64,000 nt of DNA from Microlunatus parietis (GCF_013407955.1 NZ_JACCBU010000001.1:4712001-4776000), one strand, 5' to 3'. Counted from the stretch's first letter, positions 40,164 to 49,325 are shown. A program made the numbers and translations. Notes: generated by a model not told the origin, from the letters alone.

Positions 40164-41510
40164 ATGTCGTTAGCCCGGGCCGACCAGCCGGACGAGGACC
40201 GTACCGCCGAGACGATCAAGGCGCTCGACCTCGCGCTTCGGGTCGGTGAGGCCCTGCTCGCCAACGGGGCCGGTGCCGCCGACGTGGCAGCGACGATGGA
40301 CTCGATCCTGCGCCACCTGGGACTGGCCGGCGCGGACGTCGACGTCACGTTCACCGCGCTGGTCGTGGCGCACCAGGAGTCGCCGGACGAACCGACCCTG
40401 GTCCGCCGGCGCAACGTCGCCCAACGCGACGTCGACTATGAGGACCTGACCCGGGTGGACCACCTGGTGAAGGCGTTGCTGCTGGACCGGATCGACCGCG
40501 ACCGGGCCCGCGACGAACTGGCCCAGATCACCTCCTCGGGCCATCAGCGGCCCCGCTGGGCGGTCACCGTCGGCTGGGGGGTGCTCGCCCTGGGCATCGC
40601 CATGCTGCTCGGCGGCGGACCGCTGGTGATGATCATCGCGCTGGTCACCTCGATCGCCGTGGAGCGGCTGCAGCGGTTGATGACGGTCGGCCGGCTGCCG
40701 TCGTTCTACCAGCAGATGGCCGGCGGACTGCTGGCCACGCTGCTCGCGGTCGGGCTCGCCGCGACGCCGTTACCGCTGGACCCGTCGGTCGTGGTCAGTG
40801 CCAACATCACCGTGCTGCTGGCCGGGCTCGGCCTGATCGGCGCCGCCCAGGACGCCCTGACCGGGTTCTACATCACCGCGAACGCCCGGCTGCTCGAGGT
40901 GATGCTGTCGACAGCCGGGATCATCGTCGGGGTCAGCGGCGGGATCACCGTCGGCCGGCTGATCGGGGTCGATCTCACGCTGGTGCCGGGGGCCGCCGGG
41001 CTGGCCGAGGCTCCCTGGGTGCTCAGCGGTGCGGCGATCTGTGCGATGGCGTTCGGGTATGTGGCGTACACCCCGCTCCGGGCACTGCTGCCGATCGGCC
41101 TCATCGCCGGCGCGGGCGAGGTGATCTATTCGGTCCTCCTCGCGGTCGGGCTGGGCCGGCCCTGGGCGGCCGCGGTCGCCGCCGTCGGCATCGGCGTCGT
41201 CGCGTACGGGGTCGCCGGCCGGGTCCGGGTGCCGCCGCTGGCGATCGTGGTTTGCGGGATCACCCCGTTCCTGCCCGGCCTGTCGATCTACCGGGCGTTG
41301 ACCCTGTTCACGGCCGGCGACTCCGGCGGCGTGGTCGACCTGGTCACCGCCGGCGCCGTCGCGATCGCCCTGGCCTCCGGCGTGATCCTCGGCGAGTACA
41401 TCGCCCAGCCGGTCCGCCGCGAGGCCCGCAAGCTGGAACGGCGGCTGTCCGGCCCGCGGCTGGTCGGGCCGCTGCGGATCCGTACCCTGAAGCGGGACCA
41501 GAAGCGCTGA
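40164..41510 (+). CDS. Threonine/serine exporter family protein (ThrE-like)
   Basis: A 448-residue membrane protein with the ThrE layout: a cytosolic N-terminal half of DUF1212 (EALLANGAGAADVAATMDSI, VTFTALVVAHQ, YEDLTRVDHLVKALLLDRID), then about ten hydrophobic segments with the C-terminal ThrE_2 half (GYVAYTPLRALLPIGLIAG, ITPFLPGLSIYRALTLF). Corynebacterial ThrE exports threonine and serine by proton antiport. ATG 40164 or GTG 40155 may be the start; no clear ribosome site decides. The 268 bp before it hold no gene, only an AT-richer patch (CGATATATGACCCGATATG) near 40020. Confidence 0.82.
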   Translation: MSLARADQPDEDRTAETIKALDLALRVGEALLANGAGAADVAATMDSILRHLGLAGADVDVTFTALVVAHQESPDEPTLVRRRNVAQRDVDYEDLTRVDHLVKALLLDRIDRDRARDELAQITSSGHQRPRWAVTVGWGVLALGIAMLLGGGPLVMIIALVTSIAVERLQRLMTVGRLPSFYQQMAGGLLATLLAVGLAATPLPLDPSVVVSANITVLLAGLGLIGAAQDALTGFYITANARLLEVMLSTAGIIVGVSGGITVGRLIGVDLTLVPGAAGLAEAPWVLSGAAICAMAFGYVAYTPLRALLPIGLIAGAGEVIYSVLLAVGLGRPWAAAVAAVGIGVVAYGVAGRVRVPPLAIVVCGITPFLPGLSIYRALTLFTAGDSGGVVDLVTAGAVAIALASGVILGEYIAQPVRREARKLERRLSGPRLVGPLRIRTLKRDQKR

Positions 41511-41525
41511 CCGGGTGCCGGTCCG

Positions 41526-42305
41526 TCAGCGCTGCACGCGCGGACGGCGGGCCCAGCCGAAGCAGAACAGCCCGAACGCGATCAGGCCGACGGCCACCGC
41601 GGCGAGCAGTACCGGTCCGAAGGCCTGGCCGCGGAGAGCCTGCAGCGCGTCGTCCAGTCCGCCGGCCTTCGCCGGGTCGTAGCTGATCCCCGCCCAGCCG
41701 GCCAGGACGCCGACCAGCACCAGCGCGATCCCCTTGGCGGGGAACCCGATCCGGCCGAGCGTCACGGTCAGCCGCCCGGCGCCGGACAGGTCGTCGACGA
41801 AGGACTTGCGCAGGCCCTTGACGACCTGCGCGCCGCCGATCCAGATCACGACCGCACCGACCGCCATGAGCAGGGTCGGCCCGAGCGGCAGGGCGAGCAG
41901 GCGGGCGCTCGCGGTCTCCTCCCCGCGACTGCCGCCGGCACCCGCACCGAGCACGATCCGGACCGCGCTGACGCCGAGCCAGAGATAGACCACCGCCTGG
42001 CCGACCGCGGTCACCCGGCGGAACGTCCGCCGCGGCTCGTCGTGCCACCGGTAGCCGACCGCGGCGTCGATCAGCCGCCACGGCACCAGGGCGAACAACC
42101 CGATCGCGGCGACCCAGAGTCCGATCCGGCCGAACGGCTGCGTCGCCAGCTCGGCCAGCGCGCCCTGCTGCGAAGCCTCACTGCGGCCGCCGAAGCTCAG
42201 CCGGACGGCCAGCGCGCCGAGCACCAGATGCATCAGCCCGTAACCGGCCAGGCCGACCTTGATCAAGATCCGGTACGCCCGCCCGGCCGCTCCCGGAACG
42301 CCCAT
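41526..42305 (-). CDS. DUF1206 membrane protein
   Basis: A 259-residue protein with six hydrophobic segments arranged as three similar pairs: GLAGYGLMHLVLGALAVRLS, VGQAVVYLWLGVSAVRIVLG and GFPAKGIALVLVGVLAGWAG begin the repeats, the hallmark of DUF1206. Function unknown. ATG 42305 is preferred over the upstream GTG (42311) because GGAGG is 7 nt away. It stands alone. Confidence 0.85.
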   Translation of the reverse strand: MGVPGAAGRAYRILIKVGLAGYGLMHLVLGALAVRLSFGGRSEASQQGALAELATQPFGRIGLWVAAIGLFALVPWRLIDAAVGYRWHDEPRRTFRRVTAVGQAVVYLWLGVSAVRIVLGAGAGGSRGEETASARLLALPLGPTLLMAVGAVVIWIGGAQVVKGLRKSFVDDLSGAGRLTVTLGRIGFPAKGIALVLVGVLAGWAGISYDPAKAGGLDDALQALRGQAFGPVLLAAVAVGLIAFGLFCFGWARRPRVQR

Positions 42306-42372
42306 GGCCACACCTCCGAACCCACCCTCCGAGGATTCGACGGTACCTCCCGGCCGGCGCCGGCGGGGCCGA

Positions 42373-43209
42373 TCAGCCGCGGCGGATCGGGTTGCTCAGT
42401 TCGCCGACGCCCGGGATCGTGATGGTGACCCGGTCGCCGTCGGCCAGCGTGAACGGCAGTTCGGGCACCAGCGACGTGCCGGTGGACAGCCAGACGCCGT
42501 CCGGGAAGTCGAGTTCCCGGCGCAGCCAGCCGACAAGATCATCGAACCGGCGGTGCAGCTGCGCGGTGCTGGTGCTGCCGCTCCAGACCTGTTCGCCGTC
42601 GCGGGTGATCATCAATGCCAGCTCCAGCGCGTACGGGTCGTCGACCTGCCAGACCGGCGTCACGCCCGCGCCGAGCCCGCAGGAGCCGTTGTAGATCTTG
42701 GCCTGCGGCAGATAGAGCGGGTTCTCGCCCTCGATCGAACGCGAGCTGAGATCGTTGCAGACGCCGTAGCCGATGATCTCTCCGCCGCTGTTGATCAACA
42801 ACGCCAGCTCCGGTTCCGGGACGTCGATCTCGGAGTCGGCCCGGACCCGCAGCTCGCCGCCGTCGCCGACCACGCGCCAGGCAACGGACTTGAGGAAGAT
42901 CTCCGGCCGGTCCGCGTCATAGACCTGTTCGTAGACGGTTGCCGACGTCTCGCTCTCGGCCATCCGGGCCGTCTGGGAGATCTTGTACGTGACGCCGGCG
43001 GCCCACACCTCGGTCCGCCCGTCGACCGGCGGCAGCACCGTCACCCGGTCCAGCGGCAGCTCCGGCCCGGTCGGCTGCTCGACCGCCTCCCGGAACTCGG
43101 CCAGCGGCAGGCGGGCCAGCGAAGCAAGATCATCTCCGATCCGCCGGACCACATCGCCGGTGCGGACACCGACCGCGATCGTGCCGTCGAGTGCGTACCG
43201 GATGATCAT
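42373..43209 (-). CDS. Fumarylacetoacetate hydrolase-family protein
   Basis: A 278-residue FAH-family enzyme. IDVPEPELALLINSGGEIIG near 152 holds the ExE metal ligands, and YGVCNDLSSRSIEGENPLYL plus AKIYNGSCGLG near 180-205 are the rest of the site; VWLSTGTSLVPELPFTLADG resembles the C-terminal GxG loop region. Members cleave C-C bonds or hydrolyse 2-keto-3-deoxy sugar acids and related compounds with Mg. It is divergent from an SMP-30 lactonase, so sugar-acid catabolism is likely. ATG 43209 has GGAGG 7 nt upstream. Confidence 0.85.
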   Translation of the reverse strand: MIIRYALDGTIAVGVRTGDVVRRIGDDLASLARLPLAEFREAVEQPTGPELPLDRVTVLPPVDGRTEVWAAGVTYKISQTARMAESETSATVYEQVYDADRPEIFLKSVAWRVVGDGGELRVRADSEIDVPEPELALLINSGGEIIGYGVCNDLSSRSIEGENPLYLPQAKIYNGSCGLGAGVTPVWQVDDPYALELALMITRDGEQVWSGSTSTAQLHRRFDDLVGWLRRELDFPDGVWLSTGTSLVPELPFTLADGDRVTITIPGVGELSNPIRRG

Positions 43210-43298
43210 GATCAACCTCCAGGCTGGGTGAGGTCTCGATCCTGTCACACCTCCACGGCCGGGGCCGGTGCCGGTCCCGGGATGCGGGGCGTCACTGA

Positions 43299-43304
43299 CA
43301 GAGT
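43299..43304 (+). promoter_or_regulatory. -10 hexamer of leaderless promoter
   Basis: CAGAGT, 6 nt before the ATG of the SMP-30 gene at 43311. Confidence 0.45.
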
Positions 43305-43310
43305 TGGGTC

Positions 43311-44165
43311 ATGCACGCAGAGCAGCTGACCGATCCGATCGTCGACCACGGCGAGGGACCGGTCTTCTCGGACCGTTGGGCGGGACCGCGCTGGGTGGAC
43401 CTGCTGGCCGGCGACATCCTCGAGCTCGACCCCGACTCCGGGCCCCGGCGGCATCACGTCGGCACGGTCGCGGCGATGATCCGGCCGCGCCTCGGCGGCG
43501 GTCACGTGATCGCCGGCGAACGCGGCCTGCTGCTGGCCGACGACGACGCGCTGGACGCGCCGGTGCGAGTGCTGCCGGAGGTGTGGGACAGCACCGAGGT
43601 CCGGATGAACGAGGGCGGCTGCGACCCGGCCGGCAATCTCTATCTCGGCTCGATGGCCTACGACGGGCGAGACGGCGGCGGCAACCTCTATCGCTTCGGG
43701 CCCGACCTGGCCCCGACGGTCGCGGTGCCGGCGGTGACGATCTCCAACGGCCTGGACTGGAGCCCGGACGAGACGCTCGCGTACTACGTGGACACCCGGA
43801 CCGGCCGCATCGACGTCTTCGATTGGGACGCCGAGGGCGGGCTGCGGAACCGCCGGCCGTTCGTCGAGATCGACGGCGAGGGCGGGCCGGACGGGCTGAC
43901 CGTCGACGCCGAGGGCGGTGTCTGGGTGGCGCTGTACGGCGGCTGGGCGGTCCGTCGGTACACGCCGCAGGGCCGGCTGGACGCGGTGATCGAGGTGCCG
44001 GCCCGGCAGGTGACCGCGGTGACGTTCGCCGGGCCGGACCTGGACCAGTTGATCATCACGACGTCGCGCCACGGCCTCTCGGACGACGACGCCGGGCCGG
44101 CCGGGTCACTGTTCGGGGTCAGACCCGGCATCCGGGGCAGGCCGGTCCGAGAGTTCGCCGGGTAG
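43311..44165 (+). CDS. SMP-30/gluconolactonase-family protein
   Basis: A 284-residue six-bladed beta-propeller. The metal ligands are visible: Glu in VDHGEGPVFSD near residue 15, Asn in ISNGLDWSPD near 147, and Asp in GPDGLTVDAEGGVWVAL near 196. It should hydrolyse a sugar lactone to its acid in the cytosol. Starts 6 nt after CAGAGT. Followed after 3 nt by a membrane protein gene, so the three genes to 45012 look like one operon. Confidence 0.87.
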   Translation: MHAEQLTDPIVDHGEGPVFSDRWAGPRWVDLLAGDILELDPDSGPRRHHVGTVAAMIRPRLGGGHVIAGERGLLLADDDALDAPVRVLPEVWDSTEVRMNEGGCDPAGNLYLGSMAYDGRDGGGNLYRFGPDLAPTVAVPAVTISNGLDWSPDETLAYYVDTRTGRIDVFDWDAEGGLRNRRPFVEIDGEGGPDGLTVDAEGGVWVALYGGWAVRRYTPQGRLDAVIEVPARQVTAVTFAGPDLDQLIITTSRHGLSDDDAGPAGSLFGVRPGIRGRPVREFAG

Positions 44166-44168
44166 ACC

Positions 44169-44612
44169 GTGTCTCCACTGCGGGAAGACACGATCGGCCT
44201 GGCCCGATCGCAGGTGCCGGGGGCGGCAGCGCTGCTGGCCGCCGGGATCGGCGTGCTCTTCTACCACCTCGGCTCGGACCGGCTGGACTTCGCGGCCCAC
44301 TACGTGGCCGGGCTCGGCGGCACGATGCTGCTGCTGTCGCTGGTGGCGCTCCTGCCGCCGGTGCTGCCGCGGGCCTGGTCCGCGCTGGCCGTGACGGCGC
44401 TGTCCTGCGGCATCGGCGCCGGCTGCGAGGCGTTGATCTTCGTCGAGGGCGGCTTCGATCTGGTCGACGTCTCGAACCAGAGCCTCGGTGCGGTGACCGC
44501 GGGATTGATCTTCGTCAGCTGGCCGGTCGACGGCGCGACGGCGCTGGCGGTCTGGGTCCTGCTGGCACTGGCCTTCCTGGCCGGAGGAGCCTGGCTTGTC
44601 GGGTTCTGGTAA
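44169..44612 (+). CDS. Membrane protein of four segments, unknown function
   Basis: A 147-residue membrane protein with four hydrophobic stretches (VPGAAALLAAGIGVLFYHLG, YVAGLGGTMLLLSLVALLPP, ALAVTALSCGIGAGCEALIF, ATALAVWVLLALAFLAGGAW). The conserved-looking motif EALIFVEGGFDLVDVSNQSL recalls VanZ-like or DUF2238-like proteins that have GFDxxDVxxN. The GTG at 44169 follows the SMP-30 stop by 3 nt. No function assigned. Confidence 0.65.
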   Translation: MSPLREDTIGLARSQVPGAAALLAAGIGVLFYHLGSDRLDFAAHYVAGLGGTMLLLSLVALLPPVLPRAWSALAVTALSCGIGAGCEALIFVEGGFDLVDVSNQSLGAVTAGLIFVSWPVDGATALAVWVLLALAFLAGGAWLVGFW

Positions 44613-45012
44613 GCCGGCCGTGTGGGCGATGATCATGATCGCGGTGCTGTTCTGGGTGGCCGGGATCATGATCACGCTGTCCCGGACGATCATTCCGTAC
44701 GGCATCGAGGCGGAGACCGTGATCACCGTCCGGGTCCGGCCGGAGCACCAGCCCGGGCGGGACGATCTGACTCAGATCCTCACCGACCGGCGCACCCTGC
44801 GGGTCGACCCGAACGCGGCCGCCTGCGTCAAGGCCGGCGACCGGGTGACCAAGGCCGCCTGGTCCATGATCGTCACCGGCCCCGACGGCACCACCTGCAC
44901 GCTCGCCTGGCCCCGGCAGCTGCGAACCGTCGCCCTGGTCCCACTGCTGGTCGCCGCCGGCGCCTTCGGCCCGCTGCTGCTGGTCCGCCGGCTGCTCCGC
45001 CGATCGCCATGA
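44596..45012 (+). CDS. Two-span membrane protein with TTG start, unknown function
   Basis: A 138-residue protein. One membrane helix at 8-28 (VWAMIMIAVLFWVAGIMITL), an extracytoplasmic part of about 80 residues with Cys pair, a second helix at 108-128 (VALVPLLVAAGAFGPLLLV) and a basic end. The TTG start at 44596 lies inside the previous gene and has GGAGGAG 8 nt upstream (44583-44588). No family recognised. Confidence 0.65.
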   Translation: MSGSGKPAVWAMIMIAVLFWVAGIMITLSRTIIPYGIEAETVITVRVRPEHQPGRDDLTQILTDRRTLRVDPNAAACVKAGDRVTKAAWSMIVTGPDGTTCTLAWPRQLRTVALVPLLVAAGAFGPLLLVRRLLRRSP

Positions 45013-45095
45013 GCTCGAGGCTCACCAGCCCCAAGCGCCCCACCTCACCAGGTTTCTTGTCGCTTTACCCGAGAAGCTTCTGTGGTATTGCGCCA

Positions 45096-45118
45096 GTTTT
45101 TCACGGAACGTGAAAAAC
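45096..45118. terminator. AT-rich palindrome GTTTTTCAC-GGAAC-GTGAAAAAC
   Basis: Perfect 9-bp arms around 5 nt between two convergent genes. Each strand gives a U-rich run next to the stem, fitting a bidirectional terminator; the arms are unusually AT-rich for this genome, so an operator is a less likely reading. Confidence 0.65.
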
Positions 45119-45150
45119 CGACGGGCTCAGTGGTGAAGGGCCGGACTCCG

Positions 45151-45810
45151 TCAGCGACCGGCGAGGCCCCGGTCGATCACGGCTCGGAGGCCTGACCAGT
45201 CCGGGCGGTAGTCGGGCTCCAGCTCGCTGCGCCAGCGGGCGTAGAGGTCGACGGTGCGCTCGACGACGTTCGGTCGCGGCGTGACGCCGAGGTCGTCGAG
45301 ATCGAGCCCGGCGATCTCGTCGGCCAGGGCGTCCCGTGCGGAGCCGGACCGGTGGATCGTGGTTCCTTGATCACGGTCCCGGAGCAGCATGGCCTGGACC
45401 AGGCAGTGCCGGACCAGTTCGAGCGTCAGGTGCAGGCCGATCAGGCGATCGCCGCGGCCGAGCTTCGCCGCTGCCTGCGCGACGAGCGCCCGGATGTGGT
45501 TGTCGGGGGCACGGTCGGGCAGCCGGACCCGGCCACCACCGGTGATCACCAGGTCGACGCGGCGGCCGTCGGTGATCACCGCACGGAGCACCTGCCGGTC
45601 CGCCGACGCCTCCTCGGTGACCGACCAGATCTCCAGCCCGGCCAGGAGATCGACGGGTTCCGCGGACCGGGGCAGGTCGACGTGCAGGTCGAGATCGCTC
45701 CAGCCGTCCAGCTGTTCCGGCTGCAATACGGATCCGGCCGCAGCGCTGTCGGCGCCGGCGGGCAGTCTCATGATCAACTCGCGGGCCAGGCCGGCCTGCC
45801 ACGGGTCCAT
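45151..45810 (-). CDS. Nucleotidyltransferase-like protein
   Basis: A 219-residue protein. GSVLQPEQLDGWSDLDLHVD near 26-45 contains the GS...DxD of the pol-beta nucleotidyltransferase fold and VDLVITGGG the third acidic residue; the C-terminal half is helical. Such proteins transfer AMP or UMP to small molecules or proteins. It follows the transglutaminase gene by 8 nt and so ends a four-gene operon with ATP-grasp, alpha-E and transglutaminase genes. A start at 45771 (MRLPAG) is possible. Function unknown. Confidence 0.68.
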   Translation of the reverse strand: MDPWQAGLARELIMRLPAGADSAAAGSVLQPEQLDGWSDLDLHVDLPRSAEPVDLLAGLEIWSVTEEASADRQVLRAVITDGRRVDLVITGGGRVRLPDRAPDNHIRALVAQAAAKLGRGDRLIGLHLTLELVRHCLVQAMLLRDRDQGTTIHRSGSARDALADEIAGLDLDDLGVTPRPNVVERTVDLYARWRSELEPDYRPDWSGLRAVIDRGLAGR

Positions 45811-45818
45811 CGGGATGA

Positions 45819-46688
45819 TCAGAAGAGCCGGGCGATCTGGACCGTGACCTCCAGCGTGCTGCCGGCGCTACCGGAGTAGAGGCCCTTGAACGGCGTCACG
45901 TCGCCGTACTCGCGGCCGTGGCCGACGATCACGTGCCGTTCGCCGGCCGGGATCGCGTTGGTCGGGTCGAAGGCGGTCCAGTCGCCGTCCCACCACTCCA
46001 CCCAGGCGTGACTCTGGCCGGTCACGGTCTCGCCGACCTCGGCGTCGGCCTTCGGATGCAGGTAGCCGGAGACGTACCGGGCCGGGATGCCGGCCAGGCG
46101 GAGCAGCATGATCGTCAGATGCGCGATGTCCTGACAGACGCCCTTGCGTTCGGACCAGACGTCACCGATCCGGGAGTGCACGCCGGTGACCCCGGGCACG
46201 TAGTCGATCTTGTCGTGGACGAACTCGCTGGCCGCCCGGGCCGCCTCGCCCGGCGTCGCGCCGCGAACCACCTCGGCGGCCAGCTCACGGAGCTCGGCGT
46301 CCGGCTCGGTCCGGCTGGTCTGGATCAGCCACTCGGCGTACCCGTCCCTGATCTTGGGATCCTTGAGCCCGTCCCAGCCGGCCGGCTCGCCGCTGCGGCC
46401 GGAACCGGTCCGGGTGTCGACCAGGCTGGAGGCGACCACCCGCAGCTCGCGGTGCGGCGCGCTGGTGTCGAACGCGTGCACGATGGTGCCCCAGTAGTCC
46501 CGATAGCGGTACGAGGTCGAGGCCGGCCGCACCACGATCCGGTTGTCGGCCGCGATCTGATGATCATTGCTGACCGGCGTCATCCGTACCTCGTTGTACG
46601 ACGCGGATACCTCGGCGTCGTAGCTGAAGCTCGTCTCGTGCCGAATCCGGTAGCGCCGGGCCAGCACCGATTCGGTCTTGTTGATCAT
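45819..46688 (-). CDS. Transglutaminase-like peptidase/ligase family protein
   Basis: A 289-residue protein with the bacterial transglutaminase N- and core domains: YRIRHETSFSYDAEVSASYN starts the N-terminal beta domain; the Cys-His-Asp triad is in VWSERKGVCQDIAH (Cys), GQSHAWVEWW (His) and WTAFDPTN (Asp). The upstream alpha-E gene overlaps it by 4 bp. With the ATP-grasp and alpha-E genes it forms a widespread uncharacterised operon proposed to make and attach peptides. Role inferred. Confidence 0.9.
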   Translation of the reverse strand: MINKTESVLARRYRIRHETSFSYDAEVSASYNEVRMTPVSNDHQIAADNRIVVRPASTSYRYRDYWGTIVHAFDTSAPHRELRVVASSLVDTRTGSGRSGEPAGWDGLKDPKIRDGYAEWLIQTSRTEPDAELRELAAEVVRGATPGEAARAASEFVHDKIDYVPGVTGVHSRIGDVWSERKGVCQDIAHLTIMLLRLAGIPARYVSGYLHPKADAEVGETVTGQSHAWVEWWDGDWTAFDPTNAIPAGERHVIVGHGREYGDVTPFKGLYSGSAGSTLEVTVQIARLF

Positions 46689-47680
46689 GCTTCCCCCTGG
46701 GCCCAGGCCATCGCGTGCGACGCCTCGAAGAACGTCCGGCTGACCGCCTCGCTCACCTCCGAGCAGGTCCGCTCGAGATCGACCAGCACGGTGGTCAGGT
46801 CGCCCAACAGGTCCTCCGGGCTGCGGAACTCCAGCTGGGTCCGGGCCCGGCCGAGCCGGCGCCGGGCCAGATCGGGAACGCCGGCCCGGGCCCGGCCGGG
46901 GGTGAGTTCGTTGAGGCAGGCCTCGGCCGCGGACAGCGCGAAGAACACCGACCGCGGGAACAGCCGGTCCAGCAGCAGGAACTCCACCGCGGCCGCCTCG
47001 TCCAGGTCGCCCCGGTAGGTGCGCAGGAACGCCTCGTACGCGCCGCAGGACCGCAGCAGCGCCGACCAGGACGGCCGGCCTCGTCCCGGCGCCCCGGGAA
47101 CGGCCCGGGTGAGCAGCAGCCGCGCCGTCATGTCGGCCCGCTCCAGGCTGCGGCCGAGGGTGAGGAACCGCCACGCGGTGTCCCGGCTGATCGCCAGGTC
47201 GACCACCCCGGCCAGCGTCGCGGTCTGCTCCCGGATCCAGGTGAAGTAGACGTGCGGGCCGAGCCGTTCGGCCATCCGGCGGGCCTCCGGCAACCCGAGC
47301 CAGGTGCTGTTCAGCGCCGACCAGAACTCCGAGGACAGGATCTCCCGGGCACCGCGGGCGTTCTCCCGGGCGGCCATCAGGGAGCCCCGGATGGCGGTCG
47401 GTTCGGCGCTGTAGGCGAGCCGGTCCAGCACCACCGTCGTACTCACCGCGACGTCGTCCGGCGGCCGGATTCCCATGATCGACAACAGCGACCGGCAGGC
47501 CGTGTCCTCCTCGACCCACGGGTCCTCCAGCACCAGCTGCAGGTGGACGTCGAGGATCCGCGCCGTTGCGTCGGCGCGTTCGAGGTTGCGGCCGATCCAG
47601 AAGACCGACTCCGCGATCCGGCGGAGCAGGCCGCCCCGGTTCGGGTCCATGGAGGCTCCCCACGTCGTCGTCATGATCAC
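46685..47680 (-). CDS. Alpha-E domain protein
   Basis: A protein of up to 331 residues with the alpha-helical alpha-E (DUF403) domain: LLRRIAESVFWIGRNLERAD, ISRDTAWRFLTLGRSLERAD and the late DLERTCSEVSEAVSRTFF. The GTG at 47680 overlaps the ATP-grasp stop (GTGA); ATG 47674 or 47650 (MDPNRGG, with GGGGAG) are also possible. Always found with the circularly permuted ATP-grasp and a transglutaminase; function unknown, perhaps a scaffold or binding partner. Confidence 0.9.
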   Translation of the reverse strand: MIMTTTWGASMDPNRGGLLRRIAESVFWIGRNLERADATARILDVHLQLVLEDPWVEEDTACRSLLSIMGIRPPDDVAVSTTVVLDRLAYSAEPTAIRGSLMAARENARGAREILSSEFWSALNSTWLGLPEARRMAERLGPHVYFTWIREQTATLAGVVDLAISRDTAWRFLTLGRSLERADMTARLLLTRAVPGAPGRGRPSWSALLRSCGAYEAFLRTYRGDLDEAAAVEFLLLDRLFPRSVFFALSAAEACLNELTPGRARAGVPDLARRRLGRARTQLEFRSPEDLLGDLTTVLVDLERTCSEVSEAVSRTFFEASHAMAWAQGEA

Positions 47681-49239
47681 TGCTGCTGTCGGGCGGCGGC
47701 GGACTCCAGGGCCGGGCCGGGATCCTGCGGCCGGCTCGGTTCGGCGAGCGGCGGTTCGTCCGGTACGCCGAGCGCACCGCCCGGCCCGCCGGCATCGGCC
47801 GGTTGATCACGCGCCGCGAGCACCCAGGTGTCCTTGGAACCGCCGCCCCGGCTGGAGTTCACCACCAGCGCGCCGTCGCCCAGCGCCACCCGGGTCAGCC
47901 CGCCCGGCAGCACCCAGACCTGATCACCGTCGTTCACCGCGAACGGGCGAAGATCGACATGCCGCGGCCGGAACCCGGCGTCGACGAACGTCGGCACCGT
48001 CGACATCGACACCACCGGCTGCGCGATCCAGGCCCGCGGGTCGGCGATGATCTTGGTCCGCAGCTCGGCCAGGGTCGGCTCGTCGGCCTGCGGGCCGATC
48101 ACCAGGCCCTTGCCGCCGGAGCCGTCGACCGGCTTCAGCACGAGTTGATCAAGCCGACCCAGCACGTCCTCGAGGACGTCCGGATCACCCAACCGGTACG
48201 TGTCCACGTTGGGCAGCAGCGGTTCCTCGGCGAGGTAGTAGCGGACCAGGTCCGGGACGTAGGTGTAGATCAACTTGTCGTCCGCGACGCCGTTGCCGAG
48301 CGCGTTCGCGATCACCACGTGACCGGCCCGGGCCGCGTTCACCAGGCCGGGGCAGCCGAGCATCGAGTCCGGCCGGAACTGCACCGGGTCGATGAACTCG
48401 TCGTCGATCCGGCGGTAGATCACGTGCACCGGCCGGTCGCCGGACGTGGTCGGCATGAAGACCCGGTTGCCGGCGCAGATCAGGTCGCGTCCCTCGACCA
48501 GCTCGACGCCCATCAGCCGGGCCAGCAGGGCGTGCTCGAAGTAGGCGGCGTTGTGCACGCCGGGGGTGAGCACGACGACGGTCGGGTCGGCCACGCCGAC
48601 CGGCGCCGCGGCGCGCAGGGCGGCCAGCAGCTGGTTGGCGTACCCGGCGACCGGGCGGACCCGGGAGGTGCCGAACGCCTCCGGCAGTACCTGGGTCAGC
48701 GCGTGCCGGTTTTCGATCACGTAGCTGACCCCGGACGGCACCCGGACGTTGTCCTCCAGCACCCGGAACCGGCCGTCGACGTCGCGCACGAGGTCGATCC
48801 CGGACACCTGGATCCGAACCCCGTTGGGCGGCTCGATGCCGTACGTCTCGCGGTGGAAGTGCCGTGACGTGACGACCACCTCGCGCGGCACCACGCCGTC
48901 CTTGATCGCGTGGCCGGGGCCGTACACGTCGGCCAGGAAGGCCTCCAGGGCCCGGACCCGCTGCTGCACGCCGCGTTCGATCAGATCCCACTCGTCGGCG
49001 TCCAGCACCCGGGGCACGATGTCGACCGGGAACGGCCGCTCCTGGCCGTCATAGGCGAACGTGACGCCCTGCTTCATGAACGTCCGGGCCAGGGCGTCGA
49101 CCCGCGGCCGCAGTTCCTCGGTGCCGAGCGGCCGCAGCGCATTGAGTACGGGCTCGTACGAGCGACGGGTCTCGTCGGACGCGCTGAACGCCTCGTCCCA
49201 ACTCACCCCCGTCGGGTAGCCGTCGAAGAGGTCCGCCAT
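47677..49239 (-). CDS. Circularly permuted ATP-grasp type 2 protein
   Basis: A 520-residue member of the CP_ATPgrasp_2 (DUF404/DUF407) family: RTFMKQGVTFAYDGQERPFP and RVLEDNVRVPSGVSYVIENR mark the N-terminal part, VLTPGVHNAAYFEHALLARL the middle, and KPVDGSGGKGLVIGP the ATP-binding glycine loop near 370. Such proteins are predicted ATP-dependent peptide ligases. First gene of the four-gene operon; TAGAGT (49246-49251) is 6 nt before its ATG. The last 40 residues are Pro/Ala-rich. Confidence 0.92.
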   Translation of the reverse strand: MADLFDGYPTGVSWDEAFSASDETRRSYEPVLNALRPLGTEELRPRVDALARTFMKQGVTFAYDGQERPFPVDIVPRVLDADEWDLIERGVQQRVRALEAFLADVYGPGHAIKDGVVPREVVVTSRHFHRETYGIEPPNGVRIQVSGIDLVRDVDGRFRVLEDNVRVPSGVSYVIENRHALTQVLPEAFGTSRVRPVAGYANQLLAALRAAAPVGVADPTVVVLTPGVHNAAYFEHALLARLMGVELVEGRDLICAGNRVFMPTTSGDRPVHVIYRRIDDEFIDPVQFRPDSMLGCPGLVNAARAGHVVIANALGNGVADDKLIYTYVPDLVRYYLAEEPLLPNVDTYRLGDPDVLEDVLGRLDQLVLKPVDGSGGKGLVIGPQADEPTLAELRTKIIADPRAWIAQPVVSMSTVPTFVDAGFRPRHVDLRPFAVNDGDQVWVLPGGLTRVALGDGALVVNSSRGGGSKDTWVLAARDQPADAGGPGGALGVPDEPPLAEPSRPQDPGPALESAAARQQQ

Positions 49240-49245
49240 GCCCGG

Positions 49246-49325
49246 ACTCTAAACCGGATTCGTTACGCGTGGATTGCGATGGCGCTGACCGGCGTTTCGC
49301 TCCGGCCGAAGGCAACGGATACGGT
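49246..49325. promoter_or_regulatory. Divergent leaderless promoters of the ATP-grasp operon and prs
   Basis: TAGAGT (49246-49251, minus) is 6 nt before the ATP-grasp ATG; TACGGT (49320-49325, plus) is 6 nt before the prs GTG at 49332. Confidence 0.6.

Noticed and set aside
46689..47810. An extension joining the transglutaminase to upstream sequence in one 663-residue frame
   Set aside because: The upstream part is a shadow of the alpha-E gene; the transglutaminase starts at 46688 with an ATGA overlap.
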